The notes: a model not told the origin generated them from the letters alone. A stretch of 39,067 nt of DNA from an uncultured Granulosicoccaceae bacterium (GCA_938035125.1 CALHNS010000047.1:1-39067), one strand, 5' to 3'. Counted from the first letter of the stretch, positions 24,062 through 33,963 are shown. Translations and numbers: made by a program.

Positions 24062-24484
24062 TTACTGCGCTGAATTACCCGCTTCTTTCTGGAACGAGGT
24101 AACCACGTGGATGTTTCCAAACAGCTTGGTGCGAGATTCGTAATCGACTTTTATGATCATGCCGCGCTCACCGTCTTTTTTCAGTGTGATGCGCTCTTCT
24201 GCTTTGGCATCCCACAGGTTGTTGTGTGTAAAGCCATTCTGAATGCTTTCGTATACTTTACTTCTCGGGCCGCGCAGTAGGCTTTCATCGGCCGCTGTTT
24301 GGTCAGCAACTTTCGAGATCGTCCAGAATTCAGCGTATGAGGGCCCTACTTTGAATGCGCATACCACAAAAAATAATGCGACAAGTGATGCCAGTAGAAG
24401 GCCAATCATGGATACGCCCAACTGACGTTGGCGAGAATCCGCAGGTTGGCGATTTTTAAATGCTGCGCGGTGCGTGTGTCTCAT
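24062..24484 (-). CDS. DUF4845 family membrane protein
   Basis: 140-residue protein with one N-terminal membrane segment (GVSMIGLLLASLVALFFVVCAFKVGPSYAEF) and a soluble C-terminal part outside the cytoplasm. This matches the DUF4845 family, whose genes sit between lepB and rnc in many gammaproteobacteria. The start MRHTHRAAF at 24484 overlaps the lepB stop as ATGA, so it is preferred over an upstream start at 24511. The GVSMIGLL stretch resembles pilin-type leader sequences. Function unknown. Confidence 0.86.
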   Translation of the reverse strand: MRHTHRAAFKNRQPADSRQRQLGVSMIGLLLASLVALFFVVCAFKVGPSYAEFWTISKVADQTAADESLLRGPRSKVYESIQNGFTHNNLWDAKAEERITLKKDGERGMIIKVDYESRTKLFGNIHVVTSFQKEAGNSAQ

Positions 24485-25248
24485 TCGATCTTGTTTCCTA
24501 GTCGGTTCCAATGGATGCCATCACTCCAATGCATCCAAACGTACTTGGCGCGACCGACTAGGTTTTCCTCTGGGACAAAGCCCCAGCTGCGGCTGTCTAG
24601 GCTGTTGTCACGGTTGTCTCCAACCATGAAATAGTGCCCTACAGGCACCTCCCAGACGTTCTCAGAAGATCCAGTCGATTCACTAACCAAAATATCGTGT
24701 GCCACTTCTCCAAGCTGTTCTTGGAAGCGCACGTTATTTCTGTAGTTAGCGCCCGATCCTTCTGGGACATAAGGCTCGCCGCCGGAAATTTCTGCTTTTT
24801 CACCGTTTACGTACAGAGTTTTTTCTCGATATGCGATGGTGTCCCCAGGAAGGCCTACCACACGCTTGATGTAGTCTTGTTTGGGGTTATTCGGATAGCG
24901 GAAAACCGCCACATCGCCTCGAACCGGCTCCCCGGTATCTAGAATTTTGGTATGAACCACAGGCAAACGCAGCCCGTAGCTGAATTTACTCACCAGAATA
25001 AAGTCCCCAACCAAAAGGGTAGGAATCATCGAGCCGCTGGGAATACGGAATGGTTCAAAAATGAACGATCTGAGCACCAGCACGATCAGCAGCACCGGAA
25101 AGAACGATGCCGCGTAGTCCACCAAGAAGGGGTCTTGCCCGGTTCGGGCTCGCTTAAAAAACAACGCATCAATCAGCCAAATGACGCCTGACACGGCGGT
25201 TAGGATGATGAGAATGAGCGGAAAATTTGTAAAAATTTGTTCTCGCAA
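24481..25248 (-). CDS. lepB: Signal peptidase I
   Basis: 255-residue inner-membrane protease that removes signal peptides from exported proteins. Two N-terminal membrane segments are visible. The catalytic serine lies in FRIPSGSMIPTLLVGDFILV and the lysine in KQDYIKRVVGLPGD; the closing box GDNRDNSLDSRSWGFVP is intact. It is shorter than E. coli LepB (324) but similar to those of many other bacteria. Five bases separate it from lepA. Confidence 0.96.
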   Translation of the reverse strand: MREQIFTNFPLILIILTAVSGVIWLIDALFFKRARTGQDPFLVDYAASFFPVLLIVLVLRSFIFEPFRIPSGSMIPTLLVGDFILVSKFSYGLRLPVVHTKILDTGEPVRGDVAVFRYPNNPKQDYIKRVVGLPGDTIAYREKTLYVNGEKAEISGGEPYVPEGSGANYRNNVRFQEQLGEVAHDILVSESTGSSENVWEVPVGHYFMVGDNRDNSLDSRSWGFVPEENLVGRAKYVWMHWSDGIHWNRLGNKIE

Positions 25249-25253
25249 GATGT

Positions 25254-27050
25254 TTATCCTCGGTCAACTTGCAGCACGGCTAAGAAGGCTTCTTGCGGAA
25301 TCTCCACTTTACCTACCTGCTTCATACGCCGCTTACCCGCTTTCTGCTTTTCCAGCAGTTTGCGTTTTCGTGTGATATCACCACCGTAACACTTAGCCGT
25401 TACGTTTTTACGCAGCGCTTTTATCGATGTTCGCGCAATGATGTGCGTACCAATGGCAGCCTGCACGGCCACTTCAAACATTTGCCGCGGAATGATCTCT
25501 TTCATTTTATCGGCTAATTCACGCCCGCGACTGGTGGAACGATCTTTGTGCACAATGCTGGCAAGCGCATCCACTTTGTCACCGTTAATCAATAAATCCA
25601 CTTTCACCAAGTTCGCTTGTTGAAAGCGTACAAATTCATAATCAAATGAGGCATAGCCACGACTGCACGATTTTAAACGATCAAAAAAATCGAGCACCAC
25701 TTCTGACAAAGGCAATTCGTATGTCATAGACACCTGACGCCCAAGGTATTGCATGTTGGTTTGCACGCCGCGTTTTTCAATACACAGCTTTATAACCTCA
25801 CCCACATAATCTTGAGGCAATAAAATATTGGCACGAATGATCGGCTCACGAATTTCAGACAATTCGTTTACTGGTGGTAATTGCGAAGGGTTATGGATGT
25901 AATCAATATCACCCTTTGTATCCACGATTTCATAAATTACCGTGGGGGCGGTAGAAATTAAATCTAAGTTGTATTCACGTTCTAGGCGTTCTTGCACAAT
26001 TTCCATGTGCAACATACCTAAGAAACCGCAGCGAAAACCAAAGCCTAAAGCCGATGAGGTTTCAGGCTCAAAATTTAGCGCAGCATCGTTTAAACGTAGC
26101 TTTTGTAATGCTTCTCGAAGCGTTTCATAATCATCGCTATCTACTGGGTACATGCCCGCAAAGACTCGCGGCTGCACTTCTTTAAAACCGGGTAAGGCAT
26201 CCTCTGCAGGGTTATGATTTAAAGTGATAGTGTCACCGACTCTTGCCGCCTCAATCTCTTTAATGCCTGCGATAACAAAGCCAACTTGACCCACAGAGAG
26301 CTCACCTGTGTCGGTACGCTTTGGAGTAAACACACCAACGTTATCCGCTTGGAACACTCTTCCAGTAGACATGATTTTAATTTTTTCGCGTTTACGGATG
26401 GTGCCTTGAACAATTCGTACAAGCGTAATAACGCCCACAAAATTATCAAACCAAGAGTCGATAATCAGAGCTTGCAAAGGAGCATCCGGATCGCCTTCTG
26501 GCGCTGGCACTTCAGCAACCAATTGTTCAAGCACCTCTTGTATGCCAATGCCCGTTTTCGCACTACAGTGCACCGCATTACTGGCATCTAAACCGATAAC
26601 CTCTTCAATCTCTTCCATTACGCGTTCGGGATCGGCTGCGGGTAAATCGATTTTATTTAGCACCGGCAGCACTTCTAAATCTTGTTCAATGGCGGTGTAG
26701 CAATTGGCAACGCTTTGCGCCTCAACCCCTTGCGAGGCATCAACCACCAACAAAGCCCCTTCGCAGGCTGATAACGAACGCGAGACTTCGTAGGAGAAAT
26801 CGACGTGGCCGGGTGTGTCGATAAAATTCAGATGGTATGTAGTGCCATTAATGGCGGTGTAATCTAACGACACCGCTTGCGCTTTGATGGTGATGCCGCG
26901 CTCTTGCTCAATGTCCATCGAATCTAAGACTTGGGCCGACATTTCTCGTTCAGACAAACCACCGCAAAGCTGAATAAATCGATCAGCCAATGTGGACTTG
27001 CCATGATCGATATGCGCGATGATGGAAAAATTACGAATATTCTGTTGCAT
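25254..27050 (-). CDS. lepA: Elongation factor 4 (LepA)
   Basis: 598-residue ribosome-associated GTPase linked to translation initiation and ribosome assembly. Motifs are [14 protein letters not shown] (G1), [16 protein letters not shown] (G3) and NKIDLPAAD (G4). EF-G-like domains follow, then the LepA-specific C-terminal domain ([28 protein letters not shown]). Length equals the E. coli protein within one residue. A CCGCC/GGCGG hairpin lies just before the start (about 27067-27080). Confidence 0.98.
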   Translation of the reverse strand: MQQNIRNFSIIAHIDHGKSTLADRFIQLCGGLSEREMSAQVLDSMDIEQERGITIKAQAVSLDYTAINGTTYHLNFIDTPGHVDFSYEVSRSLSACEGALLVVDASQGVEAQSVANCYTAIEQDLEVLPVLNKIDLPAADPERVMEEIEEVIGLDASNAVHCSAKTGIGIQEVLEQLVAEVPAPEGDPDAPLQALIIDSWFDNFVGVITLVRIVQGTIRKREKIKIMSTGRVFQADNVGVFTPKRTDTGELSVGQVGFVIAGIKEIEAARVGDTITLNHNPAEDALPGFKEVQPRVFAGMYPVDSDDYETLREALQKLRLNDAALNFEPETSSALGFGFRCGFLGMLHMEIVQERLEREYNLDLISTAPTVIYEIVDTKGDIDYIHNPSQLPPVNELSEIREPIIRANILLPQDYVGEVIKLCIEKRGVQTNMQYLGRQVSMTYELPLSEVVLDFFDRLKSCSRGYASFDYEFVRFQQANLVKVDLLINGDKVDALASIVHKDRSTSRGRELADKMKEIIPRQMFEVAVQAAIGTHIIARTSIKALRKNVTAKCYGGDITRKRKLLEKQKAGKRRMKQVGKVEIPQEAFLAVLQVDRG

Positions 27051-27098
27051 TTAGCCACCGCCAACGGGCGGAAGTTGAGCCACCGGAAGTGGTGGATT

Positions 27099-27386
27099 TC
27101 ATTCCCTATTGTAGCTTGCCAGCGCCGCTTCAACGGCCGTCAGGTCGAGAAAGTGTCGGCACAGCTCTTCACCGTTCAAACATAGAACTGGAACATCTGC
27201 GTTATAGCGCTCGCGCAGATCGGCATCAGCGTCGATATCCACCCGCTTAAGCCGGTAGCGCGCCGCATCGACCAGATCGCTGAGGGTGTTTTCCATGTCT
27301 TCGCACAAATGGCAGCCATCGCGCCAATACAGGGTAAGTGGCGCAGGTTTTGGCGTAACCGCTGCAGAGTTTGGCGGGCTATTCAC
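27099..27386 (-). CDS. Glutaredoxin-like (DUF836) protein
   Basis: 95-residue thioredoxin-fold protein with a redox motif C-x2-C in YWRDGCHLCEDME and the conserved cis-proline in ADVPVLCLNGEELCRHF. This matches the DUF836 glutaredoxin-like family found near mucD and lepA in gammaproteobacteria. The start is a GTG at 27386, 13 bases after mucD. A small hairpin (CTTGA/TCAAG) spans the mucD stop. Electron donor and target are unknown. Confidence 0.85.
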   Translation of the reverse strand: MNSPPNSAAVTPKPAPLTLYWRDGCHLCEDMENTLSDLVDAARYRLKRVDIDADADLRERYNADVPVLCLNGEELCRHFLDLTAVEAALASYNRE

Positions 27387-27399
27387 CGTCTTGATACCA

Positions 27400-28800
27400 T
27401 CAAGGCTTCATTAAAACAAACGCTCGGCCCGATTCTCGGACCATTAAGGCACTAACAGAATCTTGATCCGAGAGCTCATCGGCCACTTGAGTGAGTTCCT
27501 CTGCCGAATCCACGGTTTTGTTGCCAATGGTTAAAAGCGCATCCCCAGGGGAGATGCCAGCCCGGTAGGCTGGGCTACCTTCTGCAACCTCTTCCACCAA
27601 CACACCGCCTGTGTCCACATCCAATCGAGCCCGGTTTTCATCGTCTAGTGGCACCACGGTAAGACCGAAAGGCACGGTGTTGGAACGGCCCAAACGCTGC
27701 TCAACGAAGCGGGCCTGCACATCATCATTACTGGGCAATTCGCCGATGTTGACAATCAGCTCCATCACTTTTCCATCTCGGTTGATTCGTACACGCGCAT
27801 CGGAATTGGCTGGAACGCGGCCCACCAAAGGAGGCAAAGAATTCGAACTCACCACATAGTTATCGTTGAAGTGGGTAATGATGTCGCCTTCAATTAATTC
27901 AGAATTTTGCGCCGGGCTATTGGGCAAGATGGATCGAACCAACGCGCCTTGGGCACGCTCCATATTGTTACGGCTTGCGCGCGCTAACGACACTTCACCG
28001 ATGGTGACGCCAAGCCAGCCGCGCGATACACGACCTTTTGCACGAAGTTGATCAACCACATCCATCGCAAGCTCGATAGGGATAGCAAAAGACAACCCCA
28101 TAAAGCTTCCGGTACGACTGTAGATTTGCGCGTTAACACCGATGACATCGCCATTGAGATTAAACAACGGCCCGCCAGAATTCCCTGGATTGATGGCCAC
28201 ATCAGTTTGAATAAAAGGGACATAACTTTCTGTAGGTAATGAACGACCAATGGCACTAACGATGCCAGCGGTAACGGTAAAATCAAAACCAAACGGTGAA
28301 CCAATGGCAAGCACCCATTCACCGACTTCTAAAGCGTTGCTATCACCAATAGTAACAACAGGTAAATTAGTCGCATCAACTTTGATTACAGCAATATCGG
28401 ATCGTGCATCGGTTCCCACCACGGTTGCAATTAGTTGGCGTCGATCGGTTAAACGAACCACCAATTCATCGGCTCCATCTACAACATGATTATTGGTAAC
28501 GATGTAGCCATCTTGAGAAATGATAAAGCCAGAACCTACGCCTTCTGAGTCAAACGGATTAGGCTCATCACTATCGCCTCTACGTTCACGTTCGCGTAAA
28601 AATTCTTCCATACGTTCGCGAATGTCAGGGCTTCCGTTAAGGCCGCTGTTATCAAACGCTTGACGGGTGCTGATGTTAACTACCGCTTGGTGGTTTTGCT
28701 TCACGATGCCGGTGAAGTCAGGCAAACCTGATTGTGCCATTGCAAGCGGCATGGTTACCAATGCAAACACAACCCACACAAAACACTTAACAGCTCTCAT
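27400..28800 (-). CDS. mucD: DegP/MucD-type periplasmic serine protease
   Basis: 466-residue HtrA-family protease and chaperone that clears misfolded envelope proteins. A signal peptide is present (MRAVKCFVWVVFALVTMPLAMA). The catalytic triad lies in VTNNHVVDG (H), RSDIAVIKVD (D) and INPGNSGGPL (S). Two PDZ domains follow (about 265-360 and 375-460). It ends the rpoE-rseA-rseB-rseC-mucD series, as in Pseudomonas, so it belongs to the envelope-stress response. Confidence 0.95.
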   Translation of the reverse strand: MRAVKCFVWVVFALVTMPLAMAQSGLPDFTGIVKQNHQAVVNISTRQAFDNSGLNGSPDIRERMEEFLRERERRGDSDEPNPFDSEGVGSGFIISQDGYIVTNNHVVDGADELVVRLTDRRQLIATVVGTDARSDIAVIKVDATNLPVVTIGDSNALEVGEWVLAIGSPFGFDFTVTAGIVSAIGRSLPTESYVPFIQTDVAINPGNSGGPLFNLNGDVIGVNAQIYSRTGSFMGLSFAIPIELAMDVVDQLRAKGRVSRGWLGVTIGEVSLARASRNNMERAQGALVRSILPNSPAQNSELIEGDIITHFNDNYVVSSNSLPPLVGRVPANSDARVRINRDGKVMELIVNIGELPSNDDVQARFVEQRLGRSNTVPFGLTVVPLDDENRARLDVDTGGVLVEEVAEGSPAYRAGISPGDALLTIGNKTVDSAEELTQVADELSDQDSVSALMVRESGRAFVLMKP

Positions 28801-28814
28801 GCTTGACTCCGAAA

Positions 28815-29306
28815 TTATCTATCGTTTTCCACTATACGTGTTATCGGCCCTGCAAATGCAGCTAGGCTTGCCATTGAGCTTGGGATGCGAACGAATCGAC
28901 GGCCTAACCACAAACCGGTGCACAAGCCTACAACGCTAAGTGCGACAGACGCCCATTCACTGAACAGACTGCCAATAACAGCGCCCACCATAAGCCCCAA
29001 CGTGGGATACCCATACACTTGCAAAGCCAGTGACAGCCAGTGCTTATCAGCGGTAGGAATTTGAACACTCACCTCGCTACCCACAGTTAATTGCAGTGCT
29101 TGCTGCTCACTCACAGAAACTTCAATTAACGTGCGATTTTTGGCTGATGACAACCCAAGTAAATCAACACCGCAATGCCCGTTACCAAAACCAGCTTGGC
29201 GTTGACGCTCGCAGCCTGCACATCCTGCCAGTGGTAGTAACGCTAATGTAGCTTTTGCACCACCGCAGTGCTGAACCACCGCTTGTCGTTGTATAAATGC
29301 CGACAC
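28815..29306 (-). CDS. rseC: RseC/MucC family sigma-E modulator
   Basis: 163-residue inner-membrane protein of the RseC/MucC family. The cysteine-rich N-terminal part (C14, GCAGCERQ, GHCG) and two adjacent membrane helices (ALQVYGYPTLGLMVGAVIGSLF and WASVALSVVGLCTGLWLG) match it. It begins with GTG, overlapping the rseB stop by one base (TAGTG), so translation is coupled. Confidence 0.88.
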   Translation of the reverse strand: MSAFIQRQAVVQHCGGAKATLALLPLAGCAGCERQRQAGFGNGHCGVDLLGLSSAKNRTLIEVSVSEQQALQLTVGSEVSVQIPTADKHWLSLALQVYGYPTLGLMVGAVIGSLFSEWASVALSVVGLCTGLWLGRRFVRIPSSMASLAAFAGPITRIVENDR

Positions 29307-30292
29307 TATTCACTAAGGCGTGCAGCGCGCGCAATCACTTCCACAGTGGCGCTTGGCGCTTCACCCACCACAGTAACCAATGCTGTAGGTAGGCTAAGCC
29401 CATAAGCGTTTAAGGCACCCATACTGGTGGCGCCTAAAGTGGCTGGATCGTGCTGCGCCCGTTTCAGATATTCCACATAAACCGATACCGTAGCCACGCC
29501 ATCGGATACCACCACATGACTAACGGGGCTATCTTTTTGCACCGCCATCATTCGATAGCTTTCCGATTGCTCTTCAAAGCCTTGTGGCAAATCTTGAAAA
29601 CTGACTTTATCTACTTGTGGAGTGGTGGGAGCAAGCGATGAGGTAGGAGCATCGATCCACTGGGTTGTGTCAACGTCAACATCAACTTCAAAGCGCTCCG
29701 GATCAATCGAATCTAAAAAAGTGATGTTAGTGAACATCAGCTCTTCTAGCGGAGAATCCTTCGCATCCACTACCATGCTACGAAGCATCATGCCCGTGGC
29801 TTGATCAACCCAAAATCGATAGCCGTAACGAAATTCATCCAAAGGGTTTACATCCACTACGTCTGCCATAATTCCGGCAACACGCTCTTCGCCACGCAAA
29901 GCCACGTCGTACATATCTGAATTAGTGAGTGCGGTATCGACCGACTTAAGAATTTTTCTCGGCTTAGATTTATTGACTTGAACATCGCCAGTGCCAGGCC
30001 AAATGCATGTGACGAGCGAATCGTTTCGAATCACTTCGCGGGCCTCACCGTTCAACGAACTCATGCGTTCGCGCTCGCCGCCATCTTCAGTGCTGGCGTG
30101 CAAGATTTGCATTAGGTCGGTGTGACCGTTTTGGGTGTGTATAAACGTGCCTTCGTAATTCAACGACTGCATGGCCGATGACATGGTGGCCAGCAAAGTG
30201 ACGGCATCCATCTCATCGGCTGAAACGCGAAACGGCAGTGAAAAGCTCACTGCCGCTGCGAAAGTCATTAAGGCTTTTACACCTAACTGCAT
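29306..30292 (-). CDS. rseB: Sigma-E regulatory protein RseB/MucB
   Basis: 328-residue periplasmic protein that binds the anti-sigma factor RseA and shields it from cleavage until envelope stress. A signal peptide ends at about residue 25 (SLPFRVSA/DEMDAV). The N-terminal lipoprotein-like domain (MQSLNYEGTFIHTQNGHTDLMQILH) and the C-terminal MucB domain match the family. It lies 16 bases after rseA. Confidence 0.93.
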   Translation of the reverse strand: MQLGVKALMTFAAAVSFSLPFRVSADEMDAVTLLATMSSAMQSLNYEGTFIHTQNGHTDLMQILHASTEDGGERERMSSLNGEAREVIRNDSLVTCIWPGTGDVQVNKSKPRKILKSVDTALTNSDMYDVALRGEERVAGIMADVVDVNPLDEFRYGYRFWVDQATGMMLRSMVVDAKDSPLEELMFTNITFLDSIDPERFEVDVDVDTTQWIDAPTSSLAPTTPQVDKVSFQDLPQGFEEQSESYRMMAVQKDSPVSHVVVSDGVATVSVYVEYLKRAQHDPATLGATSMGALNAYGLSLPTALVTVVGEAPSATVEVIARAARLSE

Positions 30293-30308
30293 AGTTGACT
30301 ACCTGTTT

Positions 30309-31040
30309 TTACTGTTCTGCTGGAACGAAAGTATCGTAACCAACCAGACGTGAGTAAGGCATCATACCGCGCCAATCACCTGTGGCTGAGTGTTCAATAT
30401 GATCGCCCAACAATTGATTTAATCGAGCCTCGCTGCCCACGCGCTTACCATCTTGGCCGGAAACCCAATACGAACCCCGATTAGATACTAATTCGATGGG
30501 TGAGCCATTAGATGCGTTTGAATTAACCAAAACAGGTAACGTTTGTATCGACGATGGCGTTGATATCGATGGCGAAGCAACGCCTGCCACTAACGATTGC
30601 GAATTGGGTGCAAAATTATTCTGATTTTGCAAAAAATCCATACCTAACACCGTGGCTAAGGCCGCGCTGGCTGCAATGCCTAAACCGGCAGCACCCATGC
30701 CCCAACGAGAGCGGGCCTTCGTTTCAGAAGCCGATGATGCTTCAGAATACGCTTCAGCGGAAATAGCTTCTGATTCGCTTGTATCTGATGCGCTGCCAAT
30801 CGTTGTTACGTTGGTGTAAGCAGGCTCATCGGCTAATGCCGCTGCCACACCGGCAGCTATTGATGTGGTGGGGTCAACCACTTCACCGCGCATAACGTCA
30901 CGGGCCATGTGATATCGAGCCCATTTGGCTTTAAGTTCATCGGATTCGCAAACACCAGCAACACAACGTGTAGCGTCTAATTCGTCCCACTCACCGTCCA
31001 TAAGACGTGACAGAACATCGTCTTGATTAGTCTCTTTCAT
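30309..31040 (-). CDS. rseA: Anti-sigma-E factor RseA/MucA
   Basis: 243-residue single-pass inner-membrane protein that holds sigma-E inactive. The N-terminal domain (LSRLMDGEWDELDATRCV...KWARYHMARDVMRGE) is the sigma-binding RseA domain. A hydrophobic segment (GAAGLGIAASAALATVLGMDFL, about 114-134) spans the membrane, and a periplasmic part follows that RseB would bind. Longer than E. coli RseA (216). Six bases after rpoE. Confidence 0.93.
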   Translation of the reverse strand: MKETNQDDVLSRLMDGEWDELDATRCVAGVCESDELKAKWARYHMARDVMRGEVVDPTTSIAAGVAAALADEPAYTNVTTIGSASDTSESEAISAEAYSEASSASETKARSRWGMGAAGLGIAASAALATVLGMDFLQNQNNFAPNSQSLVAGVASPSISTPSSIQTLPVLVNSNASNGSPIELVSNRGSYWVSGQDGKRVGSEARLNQLLGDHIEHSATGDWRGMMPYSRLVGYDTFVPAEQ

Positions 31041-31046
31041 CGTCGG

Positions 31047-31634
31047 TTACCTTCTTTTCTCTTCTAATAAGGGTTCGAGGTTGTTGTCAATCGCCTCTCT
31101 CGCCCTAAAAATTCTTGAACGTACTGTGCCAATTGGGCAATCCATAGCAACGGCAATGTCTTCGTAAGAAAGCCCTTCAAACTCTCTTAAAGTGATTGCT
31201 GTGCGTAAATCTTCTGGCAGCTCCGCAATGGACTGCCTAACCATGGCCGCAATTTGATCGCTGACCAGCTCTCGATCGGGGGTGGCGGTTTCGCGCAATG
31301 CGCCGCCGCCTTCAAACTGTTCTGCATCGGCCGCATCTATGCCAGTGTCCGAGATCTTTCGACCCATGGTCACTAGGTGATTTTTAGCTGTGTTTATTGC
31401 GATGCGATAAAGCCAAGTGTAGAAAGCGCTATCGCCGCGGAACTTTGCAAGGCCTCGGTAGGCTTTGATAAAGGCTTCCTGAGCCACATCTTGCGCCTCG
31501 TGCGAATCGTGCACATAACGCGAAATCAGGTGACCGATCTTGTGCTGGTACTTCAGAACGAGCACATCGTAGGCGGCTTTGTCACCTCGTTGTACGCGTT
31601 CTACCAACGCTTGATCAATTTGTCGTTCGCTCAA
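31047..31634 (-). CDS. rpoE: RNA polymerase sigma factor RpoE/AlgU
   Basis: 195-residue ECF sigma factor for envelope stress. Region 2 (VLVLKYQHKIGHLISRYV, DVAQEAFIKAYRGL, FRGDSAFYTWLYRIAINTAKN) and region 4 (LREFEGLSYEDIAVAMDCPIGTVRSRIFRAREAID) are almost the same as in E. coli. The frame opens at 31778, but the TTG at 31634 is preferred. It gives the start SERQIDQALVERVQRGDK, which lines up with the E. coli N-terminus, and GGAG lies 8 bases upstream. A start at 31778 would lie outside the proposed transcript. Confidence 0.95.
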   Translation of the reverse strand: MSERQIDQALVERVQRGDKAAYDVLVLKYQHKIGHLISRYVHDSHEAQDVAQEAFIKAYRGLAKFRGDSAFYTWLYRIAINTAKNHLVTMGRKISDTGIDAADAEQFEGGGALRETATPDRELVSDQIAAMVRQSIAELPEDLRTAITLREFEGLSYEDIAVAMDCPIGTVRSRIFRAREAIDNNLEPLLEEKRR

Positions 31635-31727
31635 CGATTTGGCTCCATCGCCTTTGGTACGAGCGGCGATGATAGCAACTTGAGGCGTCTGCGATGCGTT
31701 TATGTGAGGAAGATGTTTCATGCATAC

Positions 31728-31754
31728 GTAGAACCCATCGTGGGCGTATAGTTC
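31728..31754 (-). promoter_or_regulatory. Sigma-E-like promoter of rpoE
   Basis: On the minus strand GAACTA (31754-31749), 16 bases, then TCTAC (31732-31728) resembles the sigma-E/AlgU consensus GAACTT-N16-TCTGA. The start point near 31721 would leave a leader of about 85 bases before the TTG start. Self-activation of rpoE is the rule in relatives. Confidence 0.5.
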
Positions 31755-31790
31755 AAGCAATATCGAGACTTTATCCACAAAAATTTAGCT

Positions 31791-32627
31791 ATGACCGCAT
31801 TCGCCAACCTAATTATCGACGTCTCAACCCTCTCAGAGGCTTTAACGGCCGACCCTAACGCCTTTGTATTGCTCGATGTGCGACCACAAGAGCTTTATTC
31901 TGCGGCTCACATTGCTCATGCGCTGCATTTAGACCCTGCCTTATTAAACCGCTCAGCCCCACCGCAAGTCGGGCTTCTGCCAACAGCCGATACGGTTCAA
32001 AATTGGGCTAGCCAATTAGGGCTATCGCAAGATTCAACCATCGTGGTGTACGACGATGGCAAAGCAACGCCTGCCGCGCGAGCCTTATGGGTGATGCACG
32101 CCTACGGCTTTACAAATGTGCATTGGTTAAATGGGGGTATGCAAGCTTGGATGGCCCAAGGCAATCCAACTACAACCGATGCAGCACCGAGCCGAAGCCC
32201 GAACACTTCATTACAACTGTCGTTAAATTCATCGGTTGTAATCAGTAAAGAAGCGCTTCTGGAAAACTTATCAACACCTAATAACGGTGCTCAAAAAAGA
32301 AAAGCAATTGATGCACGCACGAGCGGAGAATTCGCCGGTACCGATGTGCGCAGTGAACGCGGCGGCCACCTTCCTGGCGCCGTTCACTACGAGTGGTTAT
32401 CGCTATTCACTGATGCAGGCACATTAAAACCTGAAGCTCAATTGCAAGAAGAAATAAAACAACTTGGTGTTCAAGCAAACGATGCCTGTGTTGTGTACTG
32501 CCAATCGCATCAACGCTCAGCGGTTACCTATGTTGTGCTAAAGCATTTTGGGTTTAACGATGTAACCGCATTAGATGGTGCTTGGTCAAACTGGGGTAAT
32601 GACCCAAGCACACCGGTAGAGATTTAA
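31791..32627 (+). CDS. RhdA-type thiosulfate sulfurtransferase
   Basis: 278-residue enzyme of two rhodanese domains, the N-terminal one inactive and the C-terminal one active. The active loop is CQSHQRS in VVYCQSHQRSAVTY, very like the CQTHHRS loop of Azotobacter RhdA and unlike the CGSGVTA loop of mercaptopyruvate sulfurtransferases. It would move sulfane sulfur from thiosulfate to an acceptor. It is divergent from rpoE; no clear ribosome site precedes its ATG. Confidence 0.9.
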   Translation: MTAFANLIIDVSTLSEALTADPNAFVLLDVRPQELYSAAHIAHALHLDPALLNRSAPPQVGLLPTADTVQNWASQLGLSQDSTIVVYDDGKATPAARALWVMHAYGFTNVHWLNGGMQAWMAQGNPTTTDAAPSRSPNTSLQLSLNSSVVISKEALLENLSTPNNGAQKRKAIDARTSGEFAGTDVRSERGGHLPGAVHYEWLSLFTDAGTLKPEAQLQEEIKQLGVQANDACVVYCQSHQRSAVTYVVLKHFGFNDVTALDGAWSNWGNDPSTPVEI

Positions 32628-32646
32628 AAAACCTCGCAAAGCTTTG

Positions 32647-33963
32647 ATGGATTTTGCTAATCAACGCAAGGTATACGCCTTAGCGTTGCCCATTATGTTG
32701 TCCAACGCCACCGTACCGCTGGTGGGCATAGTGGACACAGCCGTGATGGGGCGCATGGAATCCCCTGCGTTTATGTCCGCAGTGGCGGTAGGTGCGGTGC
32801 TGTTTTCCAGCATATTCTGGGTGTTTGGTTTTTTAAAAATGGGCACAGGCGGGTTAGTTGCCCAAGCTGTAGGCCGCGACGATACAGCCAACTTACAAGC
32901 GATATTTGCACGCGCTGTCACTATTGCGTTAAGCCTAGCGTTTTTCATCTTAGTGCTTGGTACCCCGTTACTTGCTGCAGGTCTATGGGCCATGGGCGGT
33001 TCAGACGAACTGCATGCACTGACGGCGCAATATTTTCATATTCGATTATTAGGTGCGCCTGCCACTTTATTAACCTACGCCGTACTGGGAACACTCATTG
33101 GCCAGCAACGCATGAAGCAGGTGTTCTGGTTGCAATTGGTGTTAAACCTATTAAACGTTGCGTTAAATTTATTGTTTTTTCAATTCACGGATTGGCACGT
33201 AAAAGGTGTTGCCCTAGCTACCATTCTCAGTGAATACATCGCTTTAGCATTGGGGTTATATTTAGTTAAGCCGTTGTGGCATGTGTCACTGAATCATTGG
33301 GCGAAGGCTTTAAAAAACACCCAAGCCTTTGTTCAGTTTTTTAGTATCAGTGCCGACCTATTCATTCGCACGGTGTGCTTAACTTTCGCATTTTACTGGA
33401 TCACCGCATTAAGCAGCCGCTTTGGCGATACCACCTTGGCGTTAAACGCCATCCTTGTGCAAATGCTGCACTTCGCCTCTTACGCTTTAGATGGATTCGC
33501 CATTGCGGTTGAAACCTTGGCAGGTAACGCCTTAGGTAAACGCAATCGCAACGCCTTACTGCGCGATGTCAAAGCTTGCGCATGGGGCGCGATGGGTATG
33601 GCTATCCTGTTTACTGTTTTCTATGCGCTATTCGGTCAATGGGTTGTAAATTCAATGACCACCATTGGCGATGTTCGGCAGCTTGCACCGCTGTTTTTAT
33701 TCTGGATAGTGATGGGGCCTCTGGTGGGCGTGTGGAGTTTTTTGTTCGATGGCATCTATATCGGCACCACCCATACCAAAGAAATGCGAAACGGTATGCT
33801 GATTTCGTTAGTTGTATTTGTCGTAACCGCAGAACTTATCGTGCCACTGTGGGGTAATCATGGGCTGTGGTTGTCGTATCATGTGTTTATGGTGGCACGC
33901 GCATTAACCCTAAGCGCATGGTTTCCTCGAATACTTAAAGCTGCAGAACGCCCTTTGTCATGA
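32647..33963 (+). CDS. MATE family efflux transporter (DinF-like)
   Basis: 438-residue inner-membrane transporter with about twelve hydrophobic helices. The MATE signature lies near the N-terminus (ALPIMLSNATVPLVGIVDTAVMGRM), with TGGLVAQAVGRDD and the second-half repeat SADLFIRTVCLTFAFYW. The DinF branch is the best match. Substrate unknown. The ATG at 32647 is preferred over a TTG one codon earlier. It overlaps murB as ATGA, so the two are probably co-translated. Confidence 0.92.
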   Translation: MDFANQRKVYALALPIMLSNATVPLVGIVDTAVMGRMESPAFMSAVAVGAVLFSSIFWVFGFLKMGTGGLVAQAVGRDDTANLQAIFARAVTIALSLAFFILVLGTPLLAAGLWAMGGSDELHALTAQYFHIRLLGAPATLLTYAVLGTLIGQQRMKQVFWLQLVLNLLNVALNLLFFQFTDWHVKGVALATILSEYIALALGLYLVKPLWHVSLNHWAKALKNTQAFVQFFSISADLFIRTVCLTFAFYWITALSSRFGDTTLALNAILVQMLHFASYALDGFAIAVETLAGNALGKRNRNALLRDVKACAWGAMGMAILFTVFYALFGQWVVNSMTTIGDVRQLAPLFLFWIVMGPLVGVWSFLFDGIYIGTTHTKEMRNGMLISLVVFVVTAELIVPLWGNHGLWLSYHVFMVARALTLSAWFPRILKAAERPLS

